Assembly: GCF_025836995.1 (NCBI RefSeq)
Contig: NZ_CP107546.1
Location: forward strand, 1,860,001-1,924,000
Direction: 5' to 3'
Origin: Microbacterium sp. M28
GTDB lineage: Bacteria; Actinomycetota; Actinomycetes; Actinomycetales; Microbacteriaceae
Length of the DNA: 64,000 nucleotides
The notes beneath the pieces were generated by a model. The model worked only from the letters and a program-made list of their open reading frames with translations, made no database searches and was not told where the DNA came from. Below, in pieces: positions 55,521-64,000 of the stretch. Numbering within the stretch: position 1 is the stretch's first letter; each line of letters begins with the position of its first letter. The position numbers and the translations under genes were made by a program.

Positions 55521-56161
55521 GCCGGTCCGACCGGCTCGAGGCGGTCAGACGGGCGTTCGATGCTCGCGCTGCGACGTACGACGGCAGTCGCATGCATCGC
55601 GATCTGGCCGTGGCCGTCGCGGCGTACGCGGATCTGAGCGCCGTGCGCGACGTGCTGGACGTCGCGACGGGCACGGGGCTCGTCCTTCGGGCGCTGCGCG
55701 AACGCCGCGAGGAGCTGCGTCTGACAGGCACCGATATCTCCCCCGGGATGCTGGAGGTCGCGCGCGACAGCCTGCCGGACGCGACGTGGGTCGAGGCCGA
55801 CGCGGCTGCACTGCCGATCGCGGACCGCTCCGTCGATCTCATCACGTGCGTGACGGCGTTGCATGCGATCCCCGACGCTCCGGCGGCCCTCGCCGAATGG
55901 CGGCGGGTGCTCAGGCCCGGCGGGTACGCGCTGACTGCGACGTTCGTCGAGTATCGGGGGGCTGCTCCCGCACCGCAGCGCATCCCGTATCCCAGCGATC
56001 ATGTCCCGTTCTCGTCGCTCGAGCGGCTGCAGCGAACGGCAGAGACTGCGGGCTTCGCCATCGCGCGCAGCACGAACTGGATCGACGGGGACGACGAGCT
56101 CCTCATCGCGAAGTGGACCCCGATCGCGGCTGTATCGCGGGCGGCAGACGGCTCCGTCTAA
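55517..56161 (+). CDS. Class I SAM-dependent methyltransferase
   Basis: 214 residues. Motif I VLDVATGTGLVLRAL, then GTDISPGMLEVARD, a motif IV region DLITCVTALHAIPD and the post-motif RVLRPGGYAL, typical of UbiE/Methyltransf_11 proteins. GTG 55517 overlaps the dcp stop by four bases. Substrate not predictable. Confidence 0.9.
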   Translation: MSRSDRLEAVRRAFDARAATYDGSRMHRDLAVAVAAYADLSAVRDVLDVATGTGLVLRALRERREELRLTGTDISPGMLEVARDSLPDATWVEADAAALPIADRSVDLITCVTALHAIPDAPAALAEWRRVLRPGGYALTATFVEYRGAAPAPQRIPYPSDHVPFSSLERLQRTAETAGFAIARSTNWIDGDDELLIAKWTPIAAVSRAADGSV

Positions 56162-56199
56162 GCTGTCCCCAGCATCGCCCGTCCGCGAAGGAGCCTCGC

Positions 56200-56694
56200 A
56201 TGACCGCTTTCCCCGCAACCCCGTTCGGCAGTGCTGATCGGATCGAACTCGAGCCGCATCCACTCGCTGTGGTCCGGCACGAGAGCATCCGCATCGATGA
56301 CGTGCGCGCCGCGTTCGACACGGGTTACGCGGCGATCGGCCGCCTGTTCGCCGACGGCACGCTCCAGCCGGCAGGCCCTGCGCTCGCGATCTACCGCGGC
56401 AACCCGATGGAGCAGTTCGACCTCGAGCTCGGCTTTCCCGTCGCGGTCACCCTGACCGGGCCGGTCGAAGCGAACGGCACCACCGTGTCCCCCGCGGTTC
56501 TGCCCGCCGGGCGTGCGCTGGCCACGACGACGCACGGGTCCTACGACCACCTCGGCAGTGCATGGTCCGCTCTGGTGGAGAGCGCGGATGCCGCCGGGCT
56601 CTCCCCGCGCGGCATCTCGATCGAGGTCTACGTCTCGGACCCGACCGAGGCACCCGAGCGGTTGCGCACGGATCTCATCCTGCCGTTGAACTGA
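56200..56694 (+). CDS. GyrI-like effector-binding domain protein
   Basis: 164 residues. The sequence IELEPHPLAVVRHESIRIDDVRAAFDTGYAAIGRLFADG and GISIEVYVSD are typical of the SHS2/GyrI-like small-molecule-binding domain, here without an attached helix-turn-helix. GAAGGAG precedes ATG 56200. It may sequester or sense a small hydrophobic compound. It follows the methyltransferase gene by 38 bases. Confidence 0.82.
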   Translation: MTAFPATPFGSADRIELEPHPLAVVRHESIRIDDVRAAFDTGYAAIGRLFADGTLQPAGPALAIYRGNPMEQFDLELGFPVAVTLTGPVEANGTTVSPAVLPAGRALATTTHGSYDHLGSAWSALVESADAAGLSPRGISIEVYVSDPTEAPERLRTDLILPLN

Positions 56695-56705
56695 TTCTCC
56701 GCGGA

Positions 56706-57818
56706 TCAGCTGCTCTTCACGAGCCCGGCTTGCCGCGCGAGAACGCGCGCTCGTGCCGCCAGCGCCTCCGGGACCTCGGCTGCCGCGAAGTGCCCGCCCT
56801 CGTCCAGCCGCTCGAACGAGCGGAGGTCGCGGTAGAACCGTCGCGCCAGCACTTCGGGATAGTCGTGCTCGTGCCGTTGGATCGCCACGACGGCCGGCAC
56901 GTCGACAGGTGCGATGGACGCATCGGCCCCACGATCGAAGTACGGCCGGAACGACGAAGCGATGGTCTGCGTGGCCCAGTAGATCGTCGCCTCCGTCAGG
57001 ATCCGCTCGCGGGACACCCGCCGCTCGACGGCAGCGGGCTCGTCCGCCGGTGTGTCGCTCCATTCGACCAGCTTCTCCGCCAACCACGCCAGTAGTCCGA
57101 CGGGCGAGTCGTTCAGAGCGACCGCCAACGTATCCGGTCTGGTGGCCTGGACATGTCCATAAGCACCGTCCGGGCCGCCGGTCGCTGCGAGCCGATCGAA
57201 GAACGCCCGCGCTTCTGCATCGTCGAGCGCTTCCCGCTCGGCGTCCGTACCGAAGTGCGCGTGCGTCACGAGGATGCCGGCGACGTGCTCCGGATGCTCG
57301 GAGGCGATCAGGTCGCTGACGTTCGCCGAGATGTCCTCCCCGTAGACCAGATAGCGCTGATAGCCCAGCACGTCCGTCATCAGCGCGTGCATCAGATCGG
57401 CCATGACGTTCTCGGTCATCGTGCCGTCGTACGGATCCGAGAACGCGAAACCGGGGAAGCTGGGCACGACGACGTGGAAGTCCTGCAGCCGGTCGGCGAA
57501 GTCCAGTTGCAGGGCGAAGGTGTGCGGCCAGCCGTGCATGATCAGCAGCACCGGCGCATTCGGGTCCTGTGAGCGACGGTGGACGAAATGCAGTCGGGTC
57601 CCATGGACGTCGGCCGTGAATTGCGGATGGCGATTGAGGTCACTCTCGCGACGGCGCCAGTCGAATGCGCGCCACGTGTCGACGAGCTCGGCCAGATAGG
57701 CGGAGGAAAGACCACCGGGCGGTCGTCGCGGCGAGTCGGGAAGCATGCGGGCTCCCCTGAGCCGTGCGTTCAGGTCGGCGAGGACGGCATCCGATACGGA
57801 GATCTCGAAGGGTCGCAT
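56706..57818 (-). CDS. Epoxide hydrolase, N-terminal domain (EHN) type
   Basis: 370 residues, alpha/beta hydrolase with the EHN lid: ISVSDAVLADLNARLRGARMLPDSPRRP at the N-terminus and HGWPHTFALQL at the oxyanion turn (usually HGWPGS). The nucleophile region is YLVYGEDISANVSD, with Asp in the usual place. TAGGTT (57830-57825) ends six bases before ATG 57818, leaderless. Activity on epoxides is inferred from family only. Confidence 0.86.
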   Translation of the reverse strand: MRPFEISVSDAVLADLNARLRGARMLPDSPRRPPGGLSSAYLAELVDTWRAFDWRRRESDLNRHPQFTADVHGTRLHFVHRRSQDPNAPVLLIMHGWPHTFALQLDFADRLQDFHVVVPSFPGFAFSDPYDGTMTENVMADLMHALMTDVLGYQRYLVYGEDISANVSDLIASEHPEHVAGILVTHAHFGTDAEREALDDAEARAFFDRLAATGGPDGAYGHVQATRPDTLAVALNDSPVGLLAWLAEKLVEWSDTPADEPAAVERRVSRERILTEATIYWATQTIASSFRPYFDRGADASIAPVDVPAVVAIQRHEHDYPEVLARRFYRDLRSFERLDEGGHFAAAEVPEALAARARVLARQAGLVKSS

Positions 57819-57830
57819 GACGCGAACCTA

Positions 57831-57860
57831 GAGCAGGCCTCCGACATCGGAGGTCTGCTC
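57831..57860 (-). terminator. Terminator of clpX
   Basis: Stem GAGCAGGCCTCC paired with GGAGGTCTGCTC (12 bp, one G-T), loop of six, immediately after the clpX stop. It also contains the -10 region flank of the epoxide hydrolase promoter. Confidence 0.85.
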
Positions 57861-59129
<1,269 letters not shown>

Positions 59130-59182
59130 GCGCATCCTCCTCAGGATCCTGAGATCTTCCTGACGAGCCTAACCCGTGCATC

Positions 59183-59216
59183 GGACACCGAGCCGCATTG
59201 GCACGACTCGGTGTCC
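59183..59216 (-). terminator. Terminator after the deo/ALDH operon
   Basis: Ten-bp perfect stem GGACACCGAG/CTCGGTGTCC with a 14-base inner loop, 12 bases after the stop of the short ALDH gene. It separates the operon from clpX. Confidence 0.75.
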
Positions 59217-59227
59217 TGAGATGCGCG

Positions 59228-60079
59228 TCACACCATGCTCTTGGTGTGCCACACCGTCTTCGTCTCGGTGAACGCCGCGATCCTCGCGGGCGACGCCTCC
59301 ACGACGCCGGGAGGCAGCACGCGCTTGAGCGTGTCCGCAGCGGCGATCTCCAGATCGACCCACTCCAGCTCCCCCGCGCCCGCGAGATCGAGCGCGTTGA
59401 CATCCGCGTGCGATGCGAGCCACGGAGCGACTTCGGCCGACGAACCGGTGAGCACGTTCACCACACCACCGGGAAGGTCGCTGGTCGCGAGCACCTCGGC
59501 GAGGCTGATCGCCGAGAGCGGGAAGCGCTCGCTCGCGAGCACGACGACGGCATTTCCGGCGACCAGTGCCGGTGCCACGACCGAGACGAGGCCGAGCAGG
59601 GCGGAATCCTGTGGAGCGACGATCGCGACGACGCCGGTCGGCTCGGGCACCGAGATGTTGAAGTAGGGGCCGGCGACGGGATTGGCGCCTCCCGCGACCT
59701 GCGCGTACTTGTCGCACCAGCCCGCGTACCAGACCCACAGATCGATCGCCTCGTCGACCTGGGTCGCGGCCGCTCCGGCCGACACGCCCTCCTGCGCGAC
59801 GATCTCGTCGATGAACTGGGCTCGACGCCCTTCCAGCACCTCGGCCACGCGGTACAGGACCTGGCCGCGGTTGTATGCGGTCGCGCCGGACCAGCCCTTC
59901 ACGGCCGCGCGTGCGGCGACGACGGCATCCCGAGCATCCTTGCGCGACGCCTTGGCCGCATTCGCGAGGAAGGCACCCTTGGGCGAGACGACCTCGTAGG
60001 TGCGGCCGGACTCGCTGCGGGGGAACGCTCCGCCGATCGCGAGTTTGTAGGTCTTGGGAACGGAAAGACGCTTGCTCAT
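59228..60079 (-). CDS. Aldehyde dehydrogenase-like protein lacking the catalytic half
   Basis: 283 residues, versus about 480 for active ALDH. It has the N-terminal ALDH fold: KLAIGGAFPRSESGRTYEVVSPKG, then PTGVVAIVAPQDSALLGLVSVVAPALVAGN, EVLATSDLPGGVVNVLTGS. There is no catalytic Cys, no GQ.C motif, and no second Glu. The last 60 residues (LKRVLPPGVVEASPARIAAFTETKTVWHTKSMV) are a family-like end of a shortened form, so it is not simply truncated mid-frame. It overlaps the full-length ALDH gene by four bases, and may act as a partner. Confidence 0.82.
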   Translation of the reverse strand: MSKRLSVPKTYKLAIGGAFPRSESGRTYEVVSPKGAFLANAAKASRKDARDAVVAARAAVKGWSGATAYNRGQVLYRVAEVLEGRRAQFIDEIVAQEGVSAGAAATQVDEAIDLWVWYAGWCDKYAQVAGGANPVAGPYFNISVPEPTGVVAIVAPQDSALLGLVSVVAPALVAGNAVVVLASERFPLSAISLAEVLATSDLPGGVVNVLTGSSAEVAPWLASHADVNALDLAGAGELEWVDLEIAAADTLKRVLPPGVVEASPARIAAFTETKTVWHTKSMV

Positions 60080-61518
60080 GCGGAAGCTCCCTTCAGGTAG
60101 GCGGTGAGACCGTGGCGGCCGCCCTCGCGACCGTACCCGGACTCCTTGTAGCCGCCGAACGGGCTGGACGGGTCGAACCGATTGAACGTGTTCGCCCAGA
60201 CGACGCCGGCACGCAGACGGTCGGCGACCGCCAGGATGCGCGAGCCCTTGTCGCTCCAGATACCGGCGGAGAGCCCGTACGGGGTGTTGTTGGCCTTCGC
60301 GATCGCCTCAGCCGGGGTGCGGAACGTCAGCACCGACAGCACTGGTCCGAAGACCTCGTCCCTGGCGATGCGGTGGGATGCCTCGACACCGGTGAAGATC
60401 GTCGGGGCGAACCAGAAGCCCTTCTCCGGGATGGCGCAGTCGGCGGTCCACCGCTCGGCGCCTTCGGCCTCGCCGATGTCGCTGAGCTCACGGATGCGCG
60501 CCAGCTGCGCTGCGGAGTTGATCGCCCCGATGTCGGTGTTCTTGTCCAGCGGGTCGCCCAGACGGAGCGTCGACAGGCGGTTCTTGAGCCGGTCGATGAC
60601 CTCGTCGTGGATCGATTCCTGCACGAGCAGACGGCTGCCGGCGCAGCACACATGCCCCTGGTTGAAGAAGATGCCGTTGACGATGCCTTCCACGGCCTGA
60701 TCGATCGGCGCGTCGTCGAAGACGATGTTCGCGGCCTTGCCGCCGAGTTCGAGCGTGAGCTTCTTGCCGCTGCCCGCCACCGCACGCGCGATGTCGCGGC
60801 CGACTCCGGTCGAGCCGGTGAACGCCACCTTGTCGACGTCCGGATGCCGGACCAGTCGCGCCCCGGTCGATCCGGCTCCGGTGATGATGTTCACGACGCC
60901 GGCCGGGAGATCGGCCTGCTGGAGGATCTCGGCGAAGATCAACGCGGTGAGAGGTGTGGTCTCGGCGGGTTTGAGCACGACCGTGTTTCCCGCCGCGAGA
61001 GCGGGGGCGATCTTCCACGCCAGCATCAGCAGGGGGAAGTTCCACGGGATGACCTGACCGGCGACGCCCAGTGACCGAGGGTTCGCACCGAGGCCCGCGT
61101 GATCGAGCTTGTCGGCCCAGCCCGCGTAGTAGAAGAACCACGCGGCGACCAGGGGCACGTCGACGTCGCGGCTCTCCTTGATCGGCTTGCCGTTGTCGAG
61201 GCTCTCGGCCACCGCGAGCTCACGGGCGCGCTCCTGGACGAGCCGTGCGATGCGGAACAGGTACTTGCCGCGATCCCGTCCGCTCATCCTCGACCAGGTC
61301 TTCTCGTACGCACGACGCGCGGCCGCGACCGCGCGATCGACGTCCTCGTCGCTGGCGCCGGAGATCTCCGCGATGCGCGATTCGTCAGCGGGCGAGATGG
61401 TGGTGAAGCCGGGACCTGTCCCGTCGACGAACTCGCCGTCGATGAACAGACCGTAGCTGTCCTTGAGGTTCAGAACGGCCTTCGACTCCGGAGCCGGAGC
61501 GTATTCCAGGAATGACAT
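60076..61518 (-). CDS. Aldehyde dehydrogenase
   Basis: 480 residues, complete ALDH. NAD site VIPWNFPLLMLAWKIAPALAAGN, GSTGVGRDIA, catalytic Glu in TLELGGKAANIVF and Cys in FNQGHVCCAGSRLLV. In this operon it can oxidise the acetaldehyde formed by DeoC. ATG 61518 begins MSFLEYAPAPES. It lies 14 bases after deoC. Confidence 0.93.
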   Translation of the reverse strand: MSFLEYAPAPESKAVLNLKDSYGLFIDGEFVDGTGPGFTTISPADESRIAEISGASDEDVDRAVAAARRAYEKTWSRMSGRDRGKYLFRIARLVQERARELAVAESLDNGKPIKESRDVDVPLVAAWFFYYAGWADKLDHAGLGANPRSLGVAGQVIPWNFPLLMLAWKIAPALAAGNTVVLKPAETTPLTALIFAEILQQADLPAGVVNIITGAGSTGARLVRHPDVDKVAFTGSTGVGRDIARAVAGSGKKLTLELGGKAANIVFDDAPIDQAVEGIVNGIFFNQGHVCCAGSRLLVQESIHDEVIDRLKNRLSTLRLGDPLDKNTDIGAINSAAQLARIRELSDIGEAEGAERWTADCAIPEKGFWFAPTIFTGVEASHRIARDEVFGPVLSVLTFRTPAEAIAKANNTPYGLSAGIWSDKGSRILAVADRLRAGVVWANTFNRFDPSSPFGGYKESGYGREGGRHGLTAYLKGASA

Positions 61519-61532
61519 GTGTGCGCTCCTTC

Positions 61533-62534
61533 TCAGTCGATCGTGACGTAGTCGGGGCCGGAGTAGTGGCCGGTGGCGAGTTTCTGACGCTGCAGCAGCA
61601 CATCGTTGAGCAGGCTGGACGCCCCGAAACGGAACAGATGCGGCTGCAGCCACTCCTCCCCCGCCGTCTCGGCGACCGTGACGACGTACTTGACGGCATC
61701 CTTCGACGAACGGATGCCGCCGGCAGGCTTGACACCGATCTTCTCCCCCGTTGCGCGGTGCCAGTCACGGACGGTCTCGAGCATCAGCAGCGTCGTCGGC
61801 AGCGTCGCGGCCGGCTGCACCTTGCCGGTAGAGGTCTTGATGAAGTCGCCTCCGGCGAGGATGCCGAGCCACGATGCGCGCTTGATGTTGTCGTACGTGT
61901 TCAGCTCGCCCGTCTCGAGGATGACCTTGAGCGAGGCGTACGTGCCGTCCTCTCGACGACAGGCCTCCTTGACACGGGCGATCTGCTCGAAGACGAGCCC
62001 GTACCGCCCGGACAGGAAAGCCCCGCGGTCGATGACCATGTCGATCTCGTCAGCGCCGGCCGCCACGGCCTCGGCGGTGTCCGCGAGCTTGATCTCCAGC
62101 GACGAGCGGCCGCTGGGGAACGCGGTGGCGACGGCCGCGACCGAGATCTTCCCGTCGTCCGGATCGCCGTGCAGGCCGCCGAGAGCCTCGACCGCGTACG
62201 GAACCATGTCGCCGTACACGCAGACCGCGGCGACCAGCGGGGTCGACGGGTCGGCGGCATCGGGCGTCTTGGCCTTGGCGACCAGTGATCGCACCTTGCC
62301 CGGGGTGTCCGCCCCCTCGAGCGTGGTGAGGTCGATCAGCGAGATGATCTTGTCGAGCGCCCACGCCTTGGACGTGGTCTTGATCGAACGGGTGCCGAGT
62401 CCGGCGGCCCGCTGCTCGAGTCCGACGGCGTCGACGCCGGGCAGCCCGTGCAGGAAGCGGCGCAGCGTCGCATCGTCCGGGTCACCGCCCAGCACGTCCA
62501 CCGCAGACCTGCGGGTGAGTTCCTTCGTGGTCAC
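61533..62534 (-). CDS. deoC: Deoxyribose-phosphate aldolase
   Basis: 333 residues. Schiff-base Lys in FIKTSTGKV, proton-relay Lys in IGVKPAGGIRSSKD and Asp in ADEIDMVID are present. It splits deoxyribose-5-phosphate into glyceraldehyde-3-phosphate and acetaldehyde. It starts with GTG and overlaps the regulator stop by four bases. It is longer than short bacterial DeoC proteins by an N-terminal region of about 60 residues, as in other actinobacteria. Confidence 0.95.
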   Translation of the reverse strand: MTTKELTRRSAVDVLGGDPDDATLRRFLHGLPGVDAVGLEQRAAGLGTRSIKTTSKAWALDKIISLIDLTTLEGADTPGKVRSLVAKAKTPDAADPSTPLVAAVCVYGDMVPYAVEALGGLHGDPDDGKISVAAVATAFPSGRSSLEIKLADTAEAVAAGADEIDMVIDRGAFLSGRYGLVFEQIARVKEACRREDGTYASLKVILETGELNTYDNIKRASWLGILAGGDFIKTSTGKVQPAATLPTTLLMLETVRDWHRATGEKIGVKPAGGIRSSKDAVKYVVTVAETAGEEWLQPHLFRFGASSLLNDVLLQRQKLATGHYSGPDYVTID

Positions 62535-63466
62535 TGTTCCTCCAACAATGCTCTGGCTGTGGGCTCGTCGGTCACCAGGACGCGGCACAGGCCGCTGGTC
62601 ACGACTGTACGCGCGATGTCGTGCTTGGCGGCACCGGCGGTGACGAAGACGGTTCGGTCCGCGGCGCGCAGCCGCTCGAGCGACACGCCGACCGTGCGCG
62701 CGTCGAGTTCGGGGTCGACGACGTTGCCGTCCGCGTCGACGTATCGTCCCAGTACGTCGCCCACGGCGCCGCGGCGTGCGAGCTCGGCGACGTCGTCGAC
62801 GTCGAGGTACCCGTTCTCGACGTGCGCGGACGTGCGGTCGCACGGGCCGGCGCTGAACAGGAATGCGTTCGCGTTCGCGGCCTGCTCCAGCACACCCGCG
62901 ACGGTGCGGTCGGATTCGATCGCACGTTTGGTCTCGAGGCGCTCCAGGATCGCGGGGCTCGGCAGCAGCGCTACCTGTCCGGCGGCGCGCTGGGCGATCG
63001 TCGCCGCCAGCTGGGCGGCTCCCCCGGATCGGCGGCTCAGGCTCACGCCCCCGTTGAGCTGCACGACGGTGACGCCGTGCGCCCACCCGTCGACAAGCGC
63101 TTCGGCCACAGCCGTGAGCGTGCGCCCCCAACTGACCCCGAGGATCCGCGGCACCGGCCGAAGCGCGGCCAGGTGATCGGCGGCGCCCTGGGCGACGCGC
63201 TCGAGCGTGGTCGCGTCGTCGTCTGCGGCGGGTACCACGACGGCGTCAGCCAGTCCGAAGCGCTCGGTCAGCTGGCGCTCGATGCCCAGACGCCTCGCTC
63301 GAGGATGCACGATCTCGATGCGGACGATGCCGCGTTCACGCGCCTGCGTCAGCAACCGGCCGACCTTCCAGCGCGAGATCTTCAGGATGCCGCCGATCTC
63401 GTCCTGGGTCTTGCTCTCGTCGTAGTAGAGCTCGGCGACTCGCACGGTGAGCAGATCGTCGTCCAC
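62531..63466 (-). CDS. SorC/DeoR-type sugar-binding transcriptional regulator
   Basis: 311 residues. N-terminal helix-turn-helix (AELYYDESKTQDEIGGILKISRWKVGRLLTQARE), then a SorC sugar-binding domain (LGVSWGRTLTAVAEAL, VVQLNGGVS). Resembles DeoR of Bacillus subtilis, which senses deoxyribose-5-phosphate. GTG 63466 has GGGAGG upstream. It heads the operon regulator-deoC-ALDH-ALDH. A perfect 20-bp palindrome lies upstream. Confidence 0.92.
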   Translation of the reverse strand: MDDDLLTVRVAELYYDESKTQDEIGGILKISRWKVGRLLTQARERGIVRIEIVHPRARRLGIERQLTERFGLADAVVVPAADDDATTLERVAQGAADHLAALRPVPRILGVSWGRTLTAVAEALVDGWAHGVTVVQLNGGVSLSRRSGGAAQLAATIAQRAAGQVALLPSPAILERLETKRAIESDRTVAGVLEQAANANAFLFSAGPCDRTSAHVENGYLDVDDVAELARRGAVGDVLGRYVDADGNVVDPELDARTVGVSLERLRAADRTVFVTAGAAKHDIARTVVTSGLCRVLVTDEPTARALLEEQ

Positions 63467-63486
63467 GGCATCCTCCCTTCGTCTCC

Positions 63487-63527
63487 AGCGTAGCGAGCGA
63501 ACGACGCATGCGCACTCGAGTGCGCAT
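63487..63527 (-). promoter_or_regulatory. Promoter and operator palindrome of the deo operon
   Basis: The perfect 20-bp palindrome ATGCGCACTCGAGTGCGCAT (63508-63527) overlaps the expected -35 position of a promoter with -10 TACGCT (63492-63487). This placement fits repression by the SorC-type regulator. The leader would be about 15 bases. Confidence 0.75.
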
Positions 63528-63576
63528 ATGAGCAGGAGCAGGAGGTCCGGCCGCGCATCCGCAGTCCACCGACGAC

Positions 63577-63615
63577 GAAGAGGGCGACCCGGCGGGATGC
63601 CGGGTCGCCCTCTTC
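63577..63615 (-). terminator. Terminator after clpP
   Basis: Perfect 17-bp stem GAAGAGGGCGACCCGGC / GCCGGGTCGCCCTCTTC with a five-base loop, 14 bases after the clpP stop. It separates clpP from the deo operon; no long T run. Confidence 0.88.
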
Positions 63616-63629
63616 GGATGAACGGATGC

Positions 63630-64000
63630 TCAGACGCGCTTGCGCGTCGTGAGCACCTGGTCGACGATGCCGTACGCGAGAGCCTCGCTCGCCGAAAGGA
63701 TGTTGTCGCGATCGATGTCGCGGTTCACCTTCTCGACCGGCTGGCCGGTGTGCCTGGCCATGGTCTCCTCGAGCCAGGTGCGCATGCGGAGGATCTCCGC
63801 CGCCTGGATCTCGATGTCGGATGCCTGACCGTGCCCGGCCTCGCCCATCGCCGGCTGGTGCATGAGCACGCGGGCGTTGGGCAGCGCGAGACGCTTGCCC
63901 GGCGCACCGGCGGCGAGCAGCACGGATGCCGCCGATGCCGCCTGGCCGAGCACCACGGTCTGGATCTGCGGCGCGACGTACTGCATCGTGTCGTAGATCG
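63630..64000 (-). CDS. clpP: ATP-dependent Clp protease proteolytic subunit, ClpP2-like (partial)
   Basis: C-terminal ~123 residues; the frame continues off the right edge. Catalytic Ser in [14 protein letters not shown], His in LMHQPAMGE, Asp in [25 protein letters not shown]. The AASAAS form, rather than AASMGA, is that of actinobacterial ClpP2. A second clpP may lie further right. Its chaperone clpX is about 4.5 kb downstream. Confidence 0.95.
   Translation of the reverse strand, partial: IYDTMQYVAPQIQTVVLGQAASAASVLLAAGAPGKRLALPNARVLMHQPAMGEAGHGQASDIEIQAAEILRMRTWLEETMARHTGQPVEKVNRDIDRDNILSASEALAYGIVDQVLTTRKRV

Overview
The window reads as chromosome from a high-GC Gram-positive actinobacterium, most likely Microbacteriaceae and plausibly Microbacterium. 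The support is GC-rich codon use with many GTG starts, the gene order nadD-rsfS and proA-proB-obgE-rpmA-rplU-rne-ndk-DUF4233-folC-ileS, a long eukaryote-like IleS under an actinobacterial-type short T-box, a ClpP2-like protease, and many genes whose start codon lies 6-7 bases after a TANNNT -10 box (leaderless transcripts). Genus is inference; no rRNA gene is present.

Layout. 0-6.6 kb: end of a NarL-type two-component system, an SDR, a manganese catalase, a MerR/TipAS regulator coupled to a VOC protein, small hypotheticals, and the remnant of an SRPBCC gene. 6.6-12.2 kb: a tripartite tricarboxylate transporter (tctC-tctB-tctA) facing a CitA/CitB-like sensor-regulator pair. 12.2-22 kb: a minus-strand run of YihY/BrkB, FUSC, SDR, rsfS, an acidic membrane-anchored protein, nadD, proA, proB, obgE, rpmA and rplU. 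22-31.7 kb: rne, VKOR, ndk, DUF4233, folC and T-box-controlled ileS. 31.7-34.5 kb: an accessory islet with a DUF559 protein, two related 88-bp repeats, a small ribbon-helix-helix gene coupled to a VOC protein, and a divergent beta-helix protein. 34.5-39.4 kb: an opine/dipeptide-type ABC transporter with a fused double ATPase. 39.5-43.2 kb: valS, a small overlapping gene, and an ArsR-like regulator with paired operators coupled to a 71-residue protein. 43.2-53.4 kb: threonine catabolism (kbl, tdh) and a six-gene operon headed by a ROK-Gfo/Idh/MocA fusion, followed by a complete Dpp-type ABC transporter. 53.4-64 kb: an M3 peptidase, a methyltransferase, a GyrI-like protein, an epoxide hydrolase, clpX, a deoxyribose operon (SorC/DeoR regulator, deoC, two ALDH genes) and the end of a clpP.

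Most of the window is conserved housekeeping sequence. Unusual features are the regulator-enzyme fusion with a possible internal start (51.0-53.4 kb), the DUF559/88-bp repeat locus (31.7-32.9 kb), the miniature RHH module whose operator covers its own start codon (33.6-33.8 kb), a catalytically incomplete ALDH in the deo operon, and several sharp operator palindromes. I see no CRISPR array, prophage, transposase, rRNA or tRNA gene. The only stretch over 300 bases without a gene (31445-31850) holds the ileS T-box leader and one repeat copy.
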